A stretch of 57,012 nucleotides of DNA from Thermomucor indicae-seudaticae (Eukaryota; Mucoromycota; Mucoromycetes; Mucorales; Lichtheimiaceae), in the NCBI GenBank assembly GCA_000787465.1, contig JSYX01000194.1, forward strand, positions 1-57,012. Direction: 5' to 3'. Each line of letters begins with the position of its first letter. The first letter of the stretch is position 1. Under the pieces are notes generated by a model. It did not search any database, was not told the origin of the DNA, and saw nothing but the letters and a program-made list of their open reading frames with translations. The position numbers and the translations under genes are program-made. Below, one piece after another: positions 1-10,118 of the stretch.

Positions 1-1759
1 TCAGGTTGAACCCTGCATGAAAAGAGTCCACTCTCTGTGCAAATTATAAACATTGAGACTAGTGTGCAAAAGTCTTTTCGATCGCGGCGAAAGAAAAAGG
101 TTCAACTAGCGTAAATTCCAAGGAAAAATCCAGTAAATTTCGATGCGTCCCCTGCTTATTCAACGCCACTTTCTCTTTCCAGTCTTCTACACAGTTTGAA
201 ACGGTAAGTGTCCCGCTTATTCTAGAAGGGCAGCCGAAAGAATGATGTAAGCATGTTCTTGCGACTTGTTCAATGAGCAAAAAAAAAGCAACTCTTGATT
301 AACTCGTTAAAGGATTTGCTGACGCTCGGTGTCTTACGACTTCTCTTGAATCTTTCTTTCTGACGCACGATTATAGTAGGTCTCCTTGTAAGCATTGCCG
401 CTTGCATAAGCTAGACGAAAGACCAGTAAGTTGGGCAGGGTGTGTATGCCGGATAACTATGCTGTTCAGCATAGTCCGTGTTCTCATAAGCATAGTTGCC
501 GCTACCTATTTCACGGGAACATTATGCTGCCTGCAATGGCACATTTGCAGTTGCTGAGGGTTCGCTGTGAGATTGCATTTAGGAAGGCCTTAAGTCACCA
601 ATCCATGATAGATACGAGCAGTCGTATTTGGCTTGCCTTATCAACAACAATAATAAATTTTTCGTGGATTTCGAGATAGATTGTGATATGTGTATGTTTT
701 TTCCTTTGATGCTTCTTAAACAGAAGCAATACCTGCTTTTTCTGAGCTAGAGGAGAGGATAGGCTAAGGGGGCAACACTTGTTCAAAATAGCGGGGAGGC
801 TCTAGTTTGCTTAGAAGATATTGTAAGTATAGGTACGCTGATGTTCTTGAGGGTTCACAGCGACAGTACGTCTGGATCTCTTTTGACTAAGTTTACTGGG
901 TTTTTCCTTATGTTTTGCTCTCATGAAAAGATCTTTTGGCGCTACTGGTGACGAACGCTTTGCACGAATTCCATTTTTCATTTGGCTGTTTGGGTAAAAT
1001 ATGCTCACACCCAGTAATGAACAATATTCAACGTCTCTTGTCAATATGACGAAGAACGCGGTGGTGCATCATCACAAAGTTCTAGATTTTCTATTTGAAA
1101 GGGTTTGCTAGAATCATGCCACGTAAGCTGTCTCGGCCAAGATAGGTATTTAAACAGAGGGCGTTCAGTCGGTATTGTGTGTACTCTTCTCTTCCTTCTC
1201 TTTTCTCGATATTCCAAGCGTACGTAACACCTTTTAAAACGCCATATATACCGTTCATATCATCGACAAGGGCCCGTCCGTGAAGATTATCATGCAAGTT
1301 GCGAGATATTTGTCCTTTCGCGCGCAAGACCTTGGACCTTTGAAAGAACCTCAAGCCAGACAGACAAATTTTCAATGGTTGCAATCCGTTGAGTGAAGGC
1401 TGAAGTTATGTGTCTCCAACGGCAAGGCTATGTTTTGCCAAGAGAGTCTGACGGTATGCTCTTCTCTTTCAGTGTTTCATTGATCCAGATTTTCACGACA
1501 TGTTGCAAGGTTTTTCCCTTCTTCATTTTGGAGAGTGTGTGCTGCGGGCCTTAACGGCAGGGGATGGGTGGATGAGCGGTGCTTCCCCTGCATGGACTGT
1601 AGGGCCGCCCTTCGGGGCTTATGGGTGCAAGTGTGAACGATTGTTTGAAGCAAGATGACAAATGGACTGACCGCACGTTCTGGTTTCTCCTTGCCGCAAA
1701 TTTATCGTGTCTCTTTTACGCAAATCCTTCTGTTTTGTCTGCGCAAAATCTCTTGTATA
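1..1759. other. Region without a recognised gene
   Basis: Open frames here are short (under 100 codons), lie on both strands and show no motif, splice-site pattern or family resemblance. The stretch is moderately AT-rich with no obvious tandem repeat. It may hold the flank of a gene outside the window or decayed sequence; nothing can be supported. Confidence 0.6.
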
Positions 1760-2311
1760 TCACTGTAAATTCCTCAATTTTTCAAATAAAGGCCATTCCA
1801 CTGTTCCTTGCTGCTGACTATTTTTGAATTCTTTTGCATATCGGATTGACATGATCGCCGTGCTGTCCTCTTGCTTATAGAGTTCTAGTATTTCGGCTAT
1901 CAACGCCTCGATATCTTCTTCTTCCAGTGGCTGCTTTTTCGCGCGCCAATAATCATAAAAGGCCTCGAGCTCCCTCTGGGTCTGCTCTTCTCGCAGCTTA
2001 TCAGCTGCTTCTTTGCAAGCTTCCATTGCTGCTTTCACTTTGAAATACCACTTCCACTCGACCAAAGAAGCCGGCGCGCCCTGCAGTTCCCCGTATTTCG
2101 TAAACAGCTCCTCAACGTAAGGTCGCAGACTCTTTTTCGCACAATTCAGACGTTCGCTCAGACGTGCTTCGATGCCACCTCGAAGCGATCCGTCTTGCTC
2201 CCATTCTGTCGCATTCGACTTGATGGTGTTCAAAATGATTTCTGTTTCTTCATCCGAAAAGTATCTCTTTGTTTCTGTCAGACCATTCGCATTGCTGCTG
2301 CTCTCTTCCAT
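1760..2311 (-). CDS. Hypothetical acidic helical protein
   Basis: Uninterrupted frame of about 183 residues from the internal Met in the context MEESSSNANG. The frame stays open upstream to 2416, which would add 35 residues, but that start lies only 34 bp from the stop of the neighbouring dehydrogenase, so the internal Met is preferred. The protein is rich in Glu, Lys and Leu and looks largely alpha-helical, with charged helices near residues 90-150 and a C-terminal segment ending in LFEKLRNLQ. No catalytic motif, signal peptide or membrane segment is visible. It lies on the same strand as, and just downstream of, the alcohol dehydrogenase. I do not recognise the family; function unknown. Codon use and length argue for a real gene. 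Confidence 0.5.
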   Translation of the reverse strand: MEESSSNANGLTETKRYFSDEETEIILNTIKSNATEWEQDGSLRGGIEARLSERLNCAKKSLRPYVEELFTKYGELQGAPASLVEWKWYFKVKAAMEACKEAADKLREEQTQRELEAFYDYWRAKKQPLEEEDIEALIAEILELYKQEDSTAIMSIRYAKEFKNSQQQGTVEWPLFEKLRNLQ

Positions 2312-2449
2312 CTCTATGGAATGCTTCGGCCGACTAGTGACAGGCCAAAAGAAAGAAAAAGAAGGTTCGGGCTTACGAAAATAAGCTTTCAACTGCTGGT
2401 GGTCAACGAAGGCCACACAAACGAAGCTTGTTCGACTTCATGTTTTATT

Positions 2450-3896
2450 CTACTCGCGACCTTCGCCGCAGATAACCAGTCGGTAATGCGCTTTGCCAGC
2501 GAACATAATGTCTATACCACGATTGACTTCCTCTAAAGAGTTTCCAATTTTCTGTATCCATGGACGCACCCCCTTCTCACTGGCGAACGCGAGCATGTCC
2601 TTCAGATCACCAAAGCTGCCCACAAAGCTGCCGCAAATGCTAATGTGCCGATAGACAAGATCAGCAGGAGAAAGCGGGATGGGTTGTTCAGGCATATCGA
2701 GAACGATCATTTTGCCATGGTTCTTAATGAATCCCCCAATTGGTCGAGCTCCCTGAACCGCAAATGATCAAGACGTCGACCGACGACTGCACACGTTCCT
2801 TGTTGGATGCTTCATCACTGAGAGCAACGAAATCCGTGGCTTCCAGACGCTTTACCTCTTCAGCTTTCGAGCTTGTCGATGAAACTGCCAAGATCTTGTG
2901 GCATCCCTTAGCCTTTGCCCATTGGAGCTTTGCACACACACAGTCAGTCAGTCAGCCACCCACTGTTTGTTTCTCAGTCAATGGAATTTACACACTGCCA
3001 GATGACCCAAGCCTCCGATGCCAACGACTCCCACTGCCGTACTTCCGTTGATCTTGTGATGCTTGAAGGGCAAAAACCTAGTGGTAGTTTCTGAGTGATC
3101 AGGAATGCGTTATCAAAGAAGCAAGTTATTTATCGTACGTTGTTAAACCAGCACATAGACTTTTGCAAGAGAGAGAGAGTGCGTCAGTTTTGGAAAAGAA
3201 CCGTATTGTCCCCATGGTTTACCAACTTACAGTGGAGCGGCCTTTTCATCGCTGATATTGTCTGGTACTTTGGCAGTCCATCTTGCCTGTACACGAACAT
3301 GGTCGGCATAACCCTATATTCACCCCAAGTTTACTAACTCGATCTTCCGTCCTAAACCATTTTTCGTTTTACCCCAAAAGTTCTGTGGCCCTTATAAAGA
3401 CCGTTATAAGTCGGCACTCTGCTAGAAGACAACTGGCCGTGATCAGTAGCGCACTCGTCGCAACTACCGCAGCTACGGCATATGGGGCTCACGCCAACAC
3501 GATCGCCCACTTTGAGATCGGCCACCGCACTGCCAACCTTCGTGACCCGTCCAATAATCTCATGGCCGGCGATCATTGGGTAGTTGGATCGCTTCCAGCC
3601 CTGAACGTCGGATTATATTAGTCAGCTTTTTTTCTGTCTGTCTGTCAGGGCGCATTATTTACATTGGTCATATAGTGGATATCGGTCCCGCAACTATTGA
3701 CAACGCAATGTCAGCTCAATATCCTATCCAACAATGAGCCCACAACGTACATTCCACAAGCGGACACGCGAATCTCGACTTCGTCGTCTTCCAACGGGCG
3801 AGGTTCAAACGTCATGGACTTTGGGTACGTTTCGCGCACGTCTCGTTGCAATGGCTCAGAAACACCATAGCCGTTGAAAGTCACTGTCCCGGTCAT
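2450..3896 (-). CDS. Zinc-dependent alcohol dehydrogenase (ADH6/cinnamyl-alcohol type), frameshifted in the last exon
   Basis: A medium-chain NADPH-type alcohol dehydrogenase that would interconvert aldehydes and alcohols in the cytosol. About seven exons join into the family order: start MTGTVTFNGYGV; the first zinc-site segment CGICGTDIH split by an intron; AGHEIIGRV; the structural-zinc cysteine cluster (CRSCGSCDEC); GGYADHVRVQ; a 21-nt micro-exon at 3139-3159 carrying the conserved LCAG zinc-ligand segment; the nucleotide-binding GVVGIGGLGHLA; and a C-terminal part from MIVLDMPEQP to VICGEGRE. Introns are short with GT-AG borders. Oddity: at the five-base homopolymer 2733-2737 the frame ending CGSGSSTNWG runs into a stop while the homologous continuation lies in the next frame. 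No intron fits there, so either the gene has a one-base frameshift or the base count is wrong. Upstream exons look intact and under constraint. Confidence 0.8.
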
Positions 3897-4813
3897 GTTG
3901 TTGCGTATCGTCAGGTCAAAGTGTGTGTGCTATGCAAGAACAACCTTCACCGAGTCCCCACGAAGAGCACGACCCTCTCTTATGTTTCACTCCGCTTATC
4001 CATCTGCCGTGGTAAAGGTTTTCCCACGTCCCTTCAAAGAGAAAGAGCAAACCAGAAATGGTAGTTGGTCCTACGAGACAGGACACAATGGGATTTCTCT
4101 CGCTCAAAAGCCTCGGTCTTTGCCGAGATTGACTGAAAAGGAACGGTGCGCAAATTCGTGCCTCGCTATTTCAGACGCCCGGCGTGAATAGGCTACATAG
4201 TGACATGTAGGTCTTTGCCAGACACAAAAAATATAACGCCTTAATGGTAAAAATACGTGACGGACTCCAACATACAAAAGGTACAAATGACGAGACACAC
4301 CCTCTACGACGGCGTTATGGCCTAAGAGCACAGGAGACGAAGGAGCAAAGAAGAAGGGAAGACTAGCTAGTGCTGCAAAATAGATAAATAGAGTCCACTG
4401 CTACACAAAAGCTACAAGAAATCGACAACGCTTCAATATGCCACAATGTGATAAGTTAGAAGAATATCTCCTCGATATCATTCACACAGTGATATGTACC
4501 TCCAATGGTATTGCTATGCACACCATCTGGAGGGATCCCGGGCGTGAAATCCCTGCCCTGGATACTCTCTAGTCTGAGGTATCTTACCCAGAGACCGGTG
4601 CGGACGATGTTTCCGAGTCGTTACGTACGTTATCCTTGGTGATTACATGTCGGGACAGTATTAATTCTGTTGCCCGGGCTGAACCAGGAACTGTCTTTTG
4701 CTTAAGATGGTCAACCTGGCAGCAGGAGCCAAAAGCCACGGACCAAGTTTAAAGCACCGACCACTTTTTCCTCCCCAAAGGAGTACCTGATTTCTCTTGC
4801 GACAGGACACGCA
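3897..4813. other. Intergenic region between divergent genes
   Basis: About 0.9 kb separating the dehydrogenase (leftward) from histidyl-tRNA synthetase (rightward). Open frames are short and overlap on both strands without motifs. It presumably holds both promoters; a pyrimidine-rich stretch at about 4767-4780 lies shortly before the synthetase start. No RNA gene or repeat was recognised. Confidence 0.5.
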
Positions 4814-6983
4814 ATGACGGACAAAAAGCAGACATTACTTCAATCAATTCAAGCTCAAGAAGAAAAGATAAACCAGCTCAAGACCAACAATGCAGAGTCC
4901 ACAGTAATCGATGCTGAGGTCGCAGTCCTGAATGGATTGAAGCAAGAGCTGGATGTCTTTGTTGCCAATACTACCGAAGAAGCCAAAAAGAAGAAGAGCA
5001 AGCCCAGTAAAAATGCGTTCACCCTAAAGACGCCAAAGGTACGAGACAAAGAACAAAAGCTCTGTCCACAACGTCCATGAACGATTGTCCCTGACTTTGT
5101 GTGTGTGTTTAGGGTACCAAAGACCACAATGACAAGGAAATGGCCGTTCGCGAGAAAGTCTTTTCTACCATTACCAAGGTCTTTAAGAAGCACGGTGCTG
5201 TGACCATTGACACACCTGTGTTTGAGCTCAAGGTTGGAAAGTCCATAAGTTGGGGAGGGTGTCACGCTTGCGTAATGGCTCAGGAAACTTACAAGTGGGG
5301 CTGCAGGAAATCCTTGCCGGCAAATATGGTGAAGACAGCAAATTGATTTATGATCTAGCTGACCAAGGCGGTGAAGAATGTTCGCTTCGCTATGACTTGA
5401 CCGTACGTCGCGCTCTATTTGTATTGTCAACAGGGCAGTCTCATCTTACTGTGTACACAGGTGCCGTTCGCCAGATTCTTGGCCATGAATGGCAAGGAAT
5501 ATCAAAACTTTAAGCGATATCACATTGGCAAAGTGTACCGTCGTGATCAACCAGCCATGACCAAGGGTCGTATGCGAGAGTTTTATCAATGCGTTTGTAT
5601 CATATTGAAATGATCGATTGCAAAATCTGTCGGCTGACTGATGGGAGGGGGAAACTCTAGGATTTCGACATTGCTGGTACCTATGATCCTATGATCGCCG
5701 ACGCAGAAATTTTAAAGATTCTATGTGAGGCCCTTACGGCTCTGGATGTTGGTCAGTTTACCGTCAAGGTAAGGATGCTCCGAAGGGTAACGTAGAATAA
5801 AGAGACTAACAAACAAATTCAATTGCAATAGCTGAACCACAGAAAGATTTTGGATGGCATTTTTGAGGTCTGTGGTGTTCCAGAAGAGAAAATTCGTCCG
5901 ATATCTTCAGCTGTTGATAAGCTGGACAAGGTAAACGATGGTTTTATATGTAGACAAAGTGTGACTTCCTCGCTAAACGGTGTAATTAAGTTACCCTGGG
6001 AAGACGTGAAGAAAGAAATGACGGAAGAGAAAGGCTTGCCAGAGGAGGTGGCTGATAGAATTGGTGAATATGTTAAACTCAAGGGCAGCCGTGATCTTCT
6101 GGAGGTTCTCAAAAAGGATGAAAAACTGTCAAAGAACGCGAACGCCACTCAAGGTCTTGCTGATATGGACCTGCTGTTCGATTATATGGATATTTTCCAA
6201 ATTACAGACAAGGTATGTGCGTTATTAATGGCTCCTATGACTATTGGTTATTAAGGCGGGATGATATTCGCAGATGTCGTTTGACATGAGTTTAGCAAGA
6301 GGTCTTGACTATTACACTGGTATAATTTATGAAGCCGTTACTGAAAAGTCAGCACCTCCAGGTAATTATACTCAATGCTTGGGATTCTCGCAAGTCCATG
6401 TGTTTGACTGTTTTCTTCAATAGCCCAAACGGAGGATAAGAAGGTGAAGCCTAAAACCAAGCCAAATTCGGATGAATTGGATGAATCAACAGTTGGCGTT
6501 GGCTCGATTGCCGCTGGCGGCCGATACGACAACCTAGTGGGCATGTTTTCTGGTGTAAATAAGAAGGGTGAACCAAACCTCAAGATTCCCTGTGTCGGTG
6601 TTTCCATTGGTGTCGAACGTGTGTTCTCCATCCTGATGGCGAAGCAAAAGGCTGAAGATATCAAGAGTAATGAAACAGAGGTATACGTCATTGCAGTTGG
6701 CGATGGTTTGCTGAAGGAGCGTATGGAAATTGTCAACGAGTTATGGGATGCAAACATCAAAGCCTCGTTTATGTTCAAGAACAAGCCAAAACTTGACAAA
6801 CAGTGGGCAGCATGTGAGAAGGATCACATTCCACTGGCAGTTATCATCGGCCGTGATGAACTTGACCGGGGCGAAGTTCGCATCAAAGACATGCGCTCCA
6901 AGGATGCCTCGCAAGGCGGTGGCGTTCTGATCAAGCGTTCAGATATGATCAAAGAATTAAACGCTCGTCTCGCACAAATTTAA
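4814..6983 (+). CDS. HTS1: Histidyl-tRNA synthetase
   Basis: Class II aminoacyl-tRNA synthetase that charges tRNA-His in the cytosol (and in many fungi also in mitochondria). The first exon ([20 protein letters not shown]...) is a WHEP-like helical hairpin followed by a Lys-rich linker; there is no clear mitochondrial presequence from this ATG. Later exons give the class II core: [15 protein letters not shown] (motif 1 region), [20 protein letters not shown] and REFYQCDFDI (motif 2), the His-specific [10 protein letters not shown] (HisA motif), [13 protein letters not shown], and [13 protein letters not shown] (motif 3). The C-terminal anticodon-binding domain follows (YVIAVGDGL to LNARLAQI). 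About eight introns, all short. One donor, after FELK, is the weak GTTGGA. Convergent with the coiled-coil gene; a poly(A) signal lies 22 bp after the stop. Confidence 0.95.
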
Positions 6984-7005
6984 AGAAGTCTATGCTTCTT
7001 TGTAG

Positions 7006-7011
7006 AATAAA
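7006..7011 (+). terminator. Poly(A) signal of the histidyl-tRNA synthetase gene
   Basis: AATAAA hexamer 22 bp downstream of the HTS1 stop codon, in the short gap before the convergent coiled-coil gene. Confidence 0.55.
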
Positions 7012-7267
7012 AACGCTATTAATACATCGCCATCATGTCATTATGTCGAGCGAGTACTGTGGTCTCAATCTGATGCAAAGCCCGAGAAACACGCTATTAA
7101 CAAAAATAATGGGAAGAGCTGCAGCGATCAATACTTGAAAGATCCCTTCTCTAAGATGTTTATAGCTATTAAACACGGAACTATAATGATAGGCGTGAAA
7201 AGAACGAAAACAGTTTGGGGAATATCCTATCATTAGGAAGGTATACATGAATGAAAAATGGTGATAT

Positions 7268-8135
7268 TCAGTGCTCTGCTTGATCGATCGCTCTTAACCG
7301 ACGCATAATTCGATCTATTTCGCTTTGTACCGTGGCCATGATTTCCTCGTGTGATCGCGTCGACGCCTCGGATGCGTCCAACTTCCTACGAAGCTCCTCG
7401 ACTTGGCTCTGTACCTGACGGATCGTTTCAACCTGCTGACGCTCCAATTCCTGGTGTTCCTGTTCGAGCTGCTTGACCTGGGCGTCAATGGGAGCCAGGG
7501 CTGCCTTAATCCGATCCTCGGCGCCCTTTTGGATCTCCAGCGCCCGTTCTGACGAGGCCACCAGCTCTTGATATGCCTTTGCAATGACGGCCTGCAGCGC
7601 CGATTTCTCAGCTCGGTACTTTGCTTGTATCCTCTCAATGTCCTGGCGCACATCCTGCCGAGCGCCCTGTTCCAGTTGCGCCTGCTGCTGCTTGGCTTCT
7701 CTGAGCTGGTCATCGAGTTCCTTTAAATGGCCCATCCCACGCTGCGCGGTCTCGATCTCGTCCGTGTATTTCTTCACTTGGCCCTCAAAAAAGAACGCAG
7801 TCGCCTTGGCATTTTCCGCCTGTCGGTCCTTGCGGTTGCTCATGTCCGTTAACGTCTGGATCTCGGTCTGGAGCTTGCGGTTCGTTCGTCCGCTTTCTTG
7901 TGCATGCAGTTCCGCTGCTTTCGCTTGCTGCCGGGTCTGGTCCAGTTCCAACCGTAACTGCGTCAATTCGCGCTCGGCCATGGAAATCTTGCGTTGGAGC
8001 TCGCCAATGTCATTGCCGGTTGTTCTGGAGCTTGTGCTTCCTACATAAAATAGAGAGATGAGGACCCCCCTTTTCCTTCCTCATCAAGACTGATGCTGCT
8101 GCCTTACGCTCAGGTCGTATTTCGTCGTCTGCCAT
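7268..8135 (-). CDS. Coiled-coil protein of unknown function
   Basis: Two exons: a short first exon beginning MADDEIRPE, an intron of roughly 70 nt, then a long exon opening with a Ser/Thr-rich stretch (STSSRTTGND) and continuing to DQAEH at the stop. The intron puts the apparent internal start (MAERELTQL) in the middle of the protein, giving about 265 residues. Nearly the whole protein is heptad-like coiled coil rich in Gln, Glu, Arg and Leu, with no enzymatic motif, transmembrane segment or zinc site. Such proteins usually act as structural or tethering factors, but I do not recognise the family. It is convergent with histidyl-tRNA synthetase. Confidence 0.75.
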
Positions 8136-8664
8136 CAGGTTAAAAAAAAAAAGAGAGATGCAGGCAGCTGATGACAGATCAACTCAGCAAGGAGGGTCCA
8201 AAGGGGTTGGCCTCATATGGGTCGGAGGAGGACTCTCGATGCCTTCACCCGCTCCTTCCTTTAACATACACACTTCAGCCAATCGATGCCCGAAACTATC
8301 AAAAGTCGAGTTTAATCCCAAATGCTATCGTCTGCGATGAGAACTAAACTTTGACGGTCGAGTCGTTTTTATCCTCATCGCCCCTTATTGCTTGTTCTGA
8401 TACGCCAGCAGGGCTAATTCCTTCTTCGCAGTTGTATTGTGTCAGATCCAGCGCTGCTGGTGACATGATCTATCGGCACTGTAATGGGCCCTTCGAGATA
8501 GTGGTCAGTCAGGATTACCTAAATCGGACCCATATTGCGTGGTGATGAAAGTAAATGGGTAAGTTTATATGTTCGACATCGACACGTAGCGATTGGAAGA
8601 AAAAGCAGTAAATCGTGCCACCATATCATACCCTCCACGTTTTAACGGCAGTATTCAGGCATTA

Positions 8665-8828
8665 CACGGTGCCCGCTCGATAGAGTCATCACCCCAGTGG
8701 ATCCAAAAAAGTGATCACTATATGGATTTAGTGCTATTTCCCTGCGAACAAAGTTGGTGGAATTTGAAAAACTGATCACTGTATCGAGCGATCACTATAT
8801 AACTGATCACTACATCGAGCAGGCACTG
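8665..8828. mobile_element. 164-bp MITE flanked by TA
   Basis: Both ends carry an imperfect inverted repeat of about 27 bp: the left end reads GTGCCCGCTCGATAGAGTC and the reverse complement of the right end reads GTGCCTGCTCGATGTAGTG. TA dinucleotides abut both ends (8663-8664 and 8829-8830), as for Tc1/mariner/pogo-type insertions. Several GATCACT-type motifs sit between the ends. No coding capacity, so it would be mobilised in trans. Confidence 0.65.
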
Positions 8829-8830
8829 TA

Positions 8831-10118
8831 TGTACGTAGTCTGTATGGACATAGACTTTGGCTTTTATTCTTGGTTACAACGAGTCAAGCTTCGCTTTGG
8901 GACAACATCTATGGCAGTAGGAGAAGCCAAAACTTTGCAGGAGTTGCACCCGCTGAATTACTTCTACACCAGAAATGCTCGTTACTGTACTACTCTTGAC
9001 GCTAGTAACCGTCATAATTAGCTTAACGGCCTGTTATATTTCTACAAAGAACCATGTAATGCCATCGTCAGACCGTAACTTTTGGGCATCTACATGTGAC
9101 GCAGATGCTGGTAAATGCATTAAAAGCGCGGCCTTTTGAGATCCGATGATTTCCTCCAAGCACTATGATCGGGGAGGAACGGACGTAATGCTGTTGTACG
9201 CGCAAGGACAACACAGCCAAAAGCTTAATTCTTTTGACGAAATAGACATGAAACGCCCTGCAGCCGCAAGGGACTGTGCCCTGAACAGCCACATGCAGTT
9301 AAAAGTATTCCCGATTGTTGTTTTCTCGACCGAGAAAATTTCCCCGTTGCCACTCTTGCCACAAACCGTTCTTTTTCGACCAAGCATAACAACTCCCATT
9401 GTTTGGCAAGTACCTGCATCCACCTGAAACTTGTGTAAGGTGGTCGTTTCGGCGGGACACAAGATAACGCTCATCGACATCATCTTTTGGACCCGACAAG
9501 TGTGGATTACCAAAAACAGAAGCCGCCAAAACCCCGACGTTGCCGTGACAGCCAAACCGAAACCCACTCACAACGAGCGTATCCTACACGTGCATCTTTT
9601 GATTGGATTCTTGCTCTTCTCCACTTCTTTTTGCCCAAAAATCTTTTCCAGCTTTTCCAGAGAGGCAAAATTAACCTTTTACAGAAGCTCACGTTTTTCT
9701 TGGCAGTAATGCAGAGATTGTATAAATTCGAGAATTTCTGTTTCTGAAACAACGGTATGGAAGAACCCTGGTAAATGTACCGGGATTTTGGTATTCCGCG
9801 AAAAAAAGGGTCTTCTGCTCTAAGCGCAAGAGATACACCTCTTGGTGATGACAAAAGTGGGAGGGCGCCTAGAAAGGAATGGCACGTGTGGTGGCGTGCC
9901 ACCATGTGAGCCAATCGCTTTGTGTCCAGGCAACGTTACATCCGGAATGGTCATAGTTTGGCGCCCCGCTGATTTTGATCATTGTCGCGCTGGCTGCGAT
10001 TGCAACGGTTATTTAATTCGCTGCAAGGAAAAAAAAGAAGTAAAAAAGGAGATTCCTTCTTCTTCCCTTTTGTCCTCTTTCCACATTCGCAGTTCACTAA
10101 GCATAAACACAAAACACC
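8831..10118. other. Region without a confident gene; 5' flank of the phosphate transporter
   Basis: Several overlapping minus-strand frames of 64-135 codons lie at 9163-9571; one contains a Cys-containing stretch around LGRKRTVCGKSGNGEI, but no family or splice structure was found. From about 9850 to 10060 the sequence resembles, at DNA level, part of the accessory island (about 45350-45520 and around 44650, inverted), which marks the 5' end of the duplicated block described there. A purine-rich tract at 10022-10051 precedes a pyrimidine-rich leader before the transporter ATG. Confidence 0.5.

Noticed and set aside
3100..3240. Loss of the catalytic zinc ligand in the alcohol dehydrogenase
   Set aside because: A 21-nt micro-exon with good splice borders supplies the missing LCAG segment.
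9163..9571. Three overlapping minus-strand frames with Cys-containing stretches, possibly a small secreted protein
   Set aside because: No signal peptide in a frame that also holds the cysteines, no splice model that joins them, and no recognised family.
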